Shown piece after piece: positions 6,006 through 7,700 of a DNA stretch of 7,700 nucleotides. The number at the start of each line of letters is the position of its first letter. The stretch's first letter is position 1. This DNA comes from Comamonadaceae bacterium. GTDB taxonomy: Bacteria; Pseudomonadota; Gammaproteobacteria; Burkholderiales; Burkholderiaceae_C. Position numbers and translations under genes: made by a program. The notes below the pieces were generated by a model. That model made no database searches. It was not told the origin of the DNA and saw only the letters and a program-made list of their open reading frames with translations. The stretch is from positions 1 through 7,700 of the forward strand of contig CANLWQ010000090.1 in assembly GCA_947494405.1 (NCBI GenBank), written 5' to 3'.

Positions 6006-6537
6006 AAGGAGGTGTTTCTGCCAAAGGCAAGAGTCCGGCGAGTTCGAGTTGGCTCATCACCATGGTGACCATGGATTGAATATGCGGACGCTGGGTTTCA
6101 ATCACGTAATGGGCGACGGCTTGGTAGAGGGGGTCGCGTTGTGCAAACAGTTCTCTCAACTTGGCTTGCGGATCTTCAACTTGCAGCAAAGGCCGTTGAC
6201 GGTCATGGCGCAAGCGGCGAAAAATTTCTTCTGGAGTGACTCGCAAGTAGCACACCGTGGCGCGTTCATGCAACAAGACACGGTTGCCTTCGCGCAGTAC
6301 CGCTCCGCCGCCGGTAGCCAGCACACCCAGGTTTTGGCGGGTGAGGTCGTCTAAAGCTTGGCTTTCAATGTCGCGAAACGCGGCCTCGCCTTGTTGCTCA
6401 AAATATTCTTTGATGCTGCAGCCCAAGCGCTGCTCGATAACCTGATCGGAGTCCACAAACGGGCAACCGAGTTTGCGAGCGATTTGTCGCCCGACTGTTG
6501 ACTTGCCGCTGCCGGGCATACCCACCAAGGCCAACAC
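5995..6537 (-). CDS. aroK: Shikimate kinase
   Basis: A 180-residue P-loop kinase that phosphorylates shikimate at the 3-hydroxyl. The Walker A loop is GMPGSGKST (6-14). Shikimate-binding positions D31 (FVDSDQ), R55 (AFRDIE) and GGGAV (76-80) are present, and the lid carries R115-P116-L117 (RQRPLL). The frame opens after a TAG at 6561-6559 and contains no ATG before residue 7. I take the GTG at 6537 as the start because GAGGAA (6552-6547) lies 9 nt upstream; an ATT at 6540 or TTG at 6534 are alternatives. The ribosome-binding site overlaps the pilQ stop codon, so pilQ and aroK are coupled. The order pilMNOPQ-aroK-aroB is widely conserved in beta- and gammaproteobacteria. Confidence 0.95.
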   Translation of the reverse strand: MLALVGMPGSGKSTVGRQIARKLGCPFVDSDQVIEQRLGCSIKEYFEQQGEAAFRDIESQALDDLTRQNLGVLATGGGAVLREGNRVLLHERATVCYLRVTPEEIFRRLRHDRQRPLLQVEDPQAKLRELFAQRDPLYQAVAHYVIETQRPHIQSMVTMVMSQLELAGLLPLAETPPYAS

Positions 6538-6550
6538 AATAAATACTTCC

Positions 6551-7700
6551 TCACGGTGCTAAAGCACGTTGCGTCAGCATTTTAGGGCTTAGGAATATCA
6601 GCAACTCTTGCTTGCTGCGCTGGTTGCTGCGGTTGCCAAACAACCACCCCACGCCCGGCAGATGGCGCAATGCCGGCACACCCGCCAAATTTTGGTTGTT
6701 GCTGGTTTCATAGATGCCGCCAATCATCACGGTTCCGCCGTCTTCCACCCGCACTTGGGTGCTGACATGCTTGGTGTCAATGGCGAAACCGGCAGGCGTG
6801 CTTTGCCCCACACTGTCTTTGTGCACGTCCAAGTCCATGGTGATGCTGCCCTCGGGCGTGATGCGCGGCGTGACTTCCAAGCGTAAATTGGCTTTGCGAA
6901 AAGCGATGGACGTCGCGCCATTGCCCGCGGCGACTTGGTAGGGCAGCTCGGTGCCTTGCTCGATCATGGCCTTGGCTTGATCGGCGGTGACCAAGCGCGG
7001 ACTGGCCACCACCCGACCCAAGCCCTCGGCCTCTAAGGCAGACAACTCAAGTCCGAGCATGCGTGTTTTAGATGCGTCAAACAAACTCAAAGCTAAAGTG
7101 GCGGCTTCCAGCCCTTGAAAGCCTTGTGCTGGCAGTTTGATCAGGCTGCTGTTGTTGTCGCCGCGGCTCATGCGCACCCCCAGACTGGCGGCAAAACTGT
7201 CGGAGGCTTCGATGATGCGCGCTTCGATCAAGACCTGCCGCTGTGGGATATCGATGCGCTGTATCAGCAACTCGACTTGCGCCAACTTATCGGCCACATC
7301 GGTGACAAACAACTGGTTGGTCCTCACGTCGATCATGGCCGAGCCTCGCACACTGAGTAAACGCGGCGCTGGTGTGTTGCTGACCACGCCCGTGCTGCTG
7401 AGCAATGGCACCAACAGGTCTTGCGCCTTGGCATAGTTCATGGCAAAAGCACGGGTTTGCAAAGGCTCCAAAGCTTGCAAAGCCGCACGGCCTTCGAGCG
7501 CGGCTTTTTCTTTGGCTGCCAACTCGACCAAGGGCGCCACCCACAACACATCTCCCAGGGTTTGTTGACCCAAGCCCTTGGTTTGCAGCACCGTGTACAA
7601 TACCTGGTCCCAAGGTACTTGATTAAGGCGCAGGCTGAGGCTGCCACTCACACTGTCAGACACCACCATATTGACACCGCTGAAATCGGCAATCAGCTGC
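6551..7700 (-). CDS. pilQ: Type IV pilus secretin PilQ, C-terminal part, cut by the window edge
   Basis: About 383 codons are visible, ending in TGA at 6553-6551. The frame stays open to the window edge, reading QLIADFSGVNMVVSD at its first residues, so the methionine at 7669 is internal and not a start. That opening is the end of an STN-type (N0-like) domain, typical of PilQ. It is followed by a Secretin_N region (TRAFAMNYAKAQDLLVPLL to VELLIQRIDIPQRQVLIEARI) and the secretin channel domain. The channel domain holds VASPRLVTADQAKAMIEQG, VEDGGTVMIGGIYE and the final GWLFGNRSNQRSKQELLIFL. PilQ multimers form the outer-membrane pore through which type IV pili pass. The AMIN domains and signal peptide would lie to the right of 7700, followed by pilP, pilO, pilN and pilM if the usual order holds. 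Confidence 0.95.
   Translation of the reverse strand, partial: QLIADFSGVNMVVSDSVSGSLSLRLNQVPWDQVLYTVLQTKGLGQQTLGDVLWVAPLVELAAKEKAALEGRAALQALEPLQTRAFAMNYAKAQDLLVPLLSSTGVVSNTPAPRLLSVRGSAMIDVRTNQLFVTDVADKLAQVELLIQRIDIPQRQVLIEARIIEASDSFAASLGVRMSRGDNNSSLIKLPAQGFQGLEAATLALSLFDASKTRMLGLELSALEAEGLGRVVASPRLVTADQAKAMIEQGTELPYQVAAGNGATSIAFRKANLRLEVTPRITPEGSITMDLDVHKDSVGQSTPAGFAIDTKHVSTQVRVEDGGTVMIGGIYETSNNQNLAGVPALRHLPGVGWLFGNRSNQRSKQELLIFLSPKMLTQRALAP

Noticed and set aside
6005..6014. A perfect Shine-Dalgarno sequence (AAGGAGGTG) on the plus strand.
   Set aside because: No plausible plus-strand start codon and gene follow it; it is the complement of aroK coding sequence.
4875..6068. A 397-codon plus-strand open frame lying opposite aroB.
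   Set aside because: It covers the well-conserved aroB gene on the other strand, its translation is rich in His, Gln, Gly and Ala with no recognisable domain, and long antisense frames are common in GC-rich genes.

Overview
The window looks chromosomal and betaproteobacterial, most likely from the family Comamonadaceae (Limnohabitans/Rhodoferax/Acidovorax-like). I infer this from the protein sequences, the moderately high GC, and the gene order pilQ-aroK-aroB-dgt with gltB nearby. I ran no database search. Almost everything lies on the minus strand, so transcription mostly runs from position 7700 towards 1. The one clear plus-strand gene is a small thioredoxin-fold protein.

Layout from right to left, in the direction of transcription. 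(1) 7700-3196 is a tight housekeeping cluster. It holds the C-terminal part of the type IV pilus secretin PilQ, shikimate kinase (aroK, GTG start), 3-dehydroquinate synthase (aroB, overlapping aroK by 11 bp), a dGTPase-like HD hydrolase (dgt, sharing one base with aroB) and a DUF1415 protein 12 bp downstream. Gaps are at most 13 bp, so this is very probably one transcript. (2) 3210-2562 carries a ParD/ParE-type toxin-antitoxin pair with its own extended -10 promoter and a probable autoregulatory inverted repeat. (3) 2538-1639 encodes a Methyltransf_32-like SAM-dependent methyltransferase in the same direction. It converges with the plus-strand thioredoxin-like gene (1282-1662), and the two overlap by 24 bp. 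(4) 1264-469 is a compact mobile unit: a single-tyrosine HUH (REP-associated type) transposase gene bracketed by inverted copies of a short palindrome with core GGGGTCAGAT. (5) 405-1 is the N-terminal end of the glutamate synthase large subunit (gltB). A good sigma70-like promoter begins just 2 bp beyond the edge of the mobile unit.

The core genes cover pilus assembly, aromatic amino acid precursor synthesis, dNTP pool control and nitrogen assimilation. The accessory parts are the toxin-antitoxin pair and the transposase unit, placed in the stretch between the pilQ-aroKB-dgt block and gltB. I see no CRISPR array, tRNA, rRNA, phage gene or convincingly new multi-gene system. The observations most worth checking are the transposase and its palindromes, how they sit against the flanking genes' regulatory regions, and the parDE operator.
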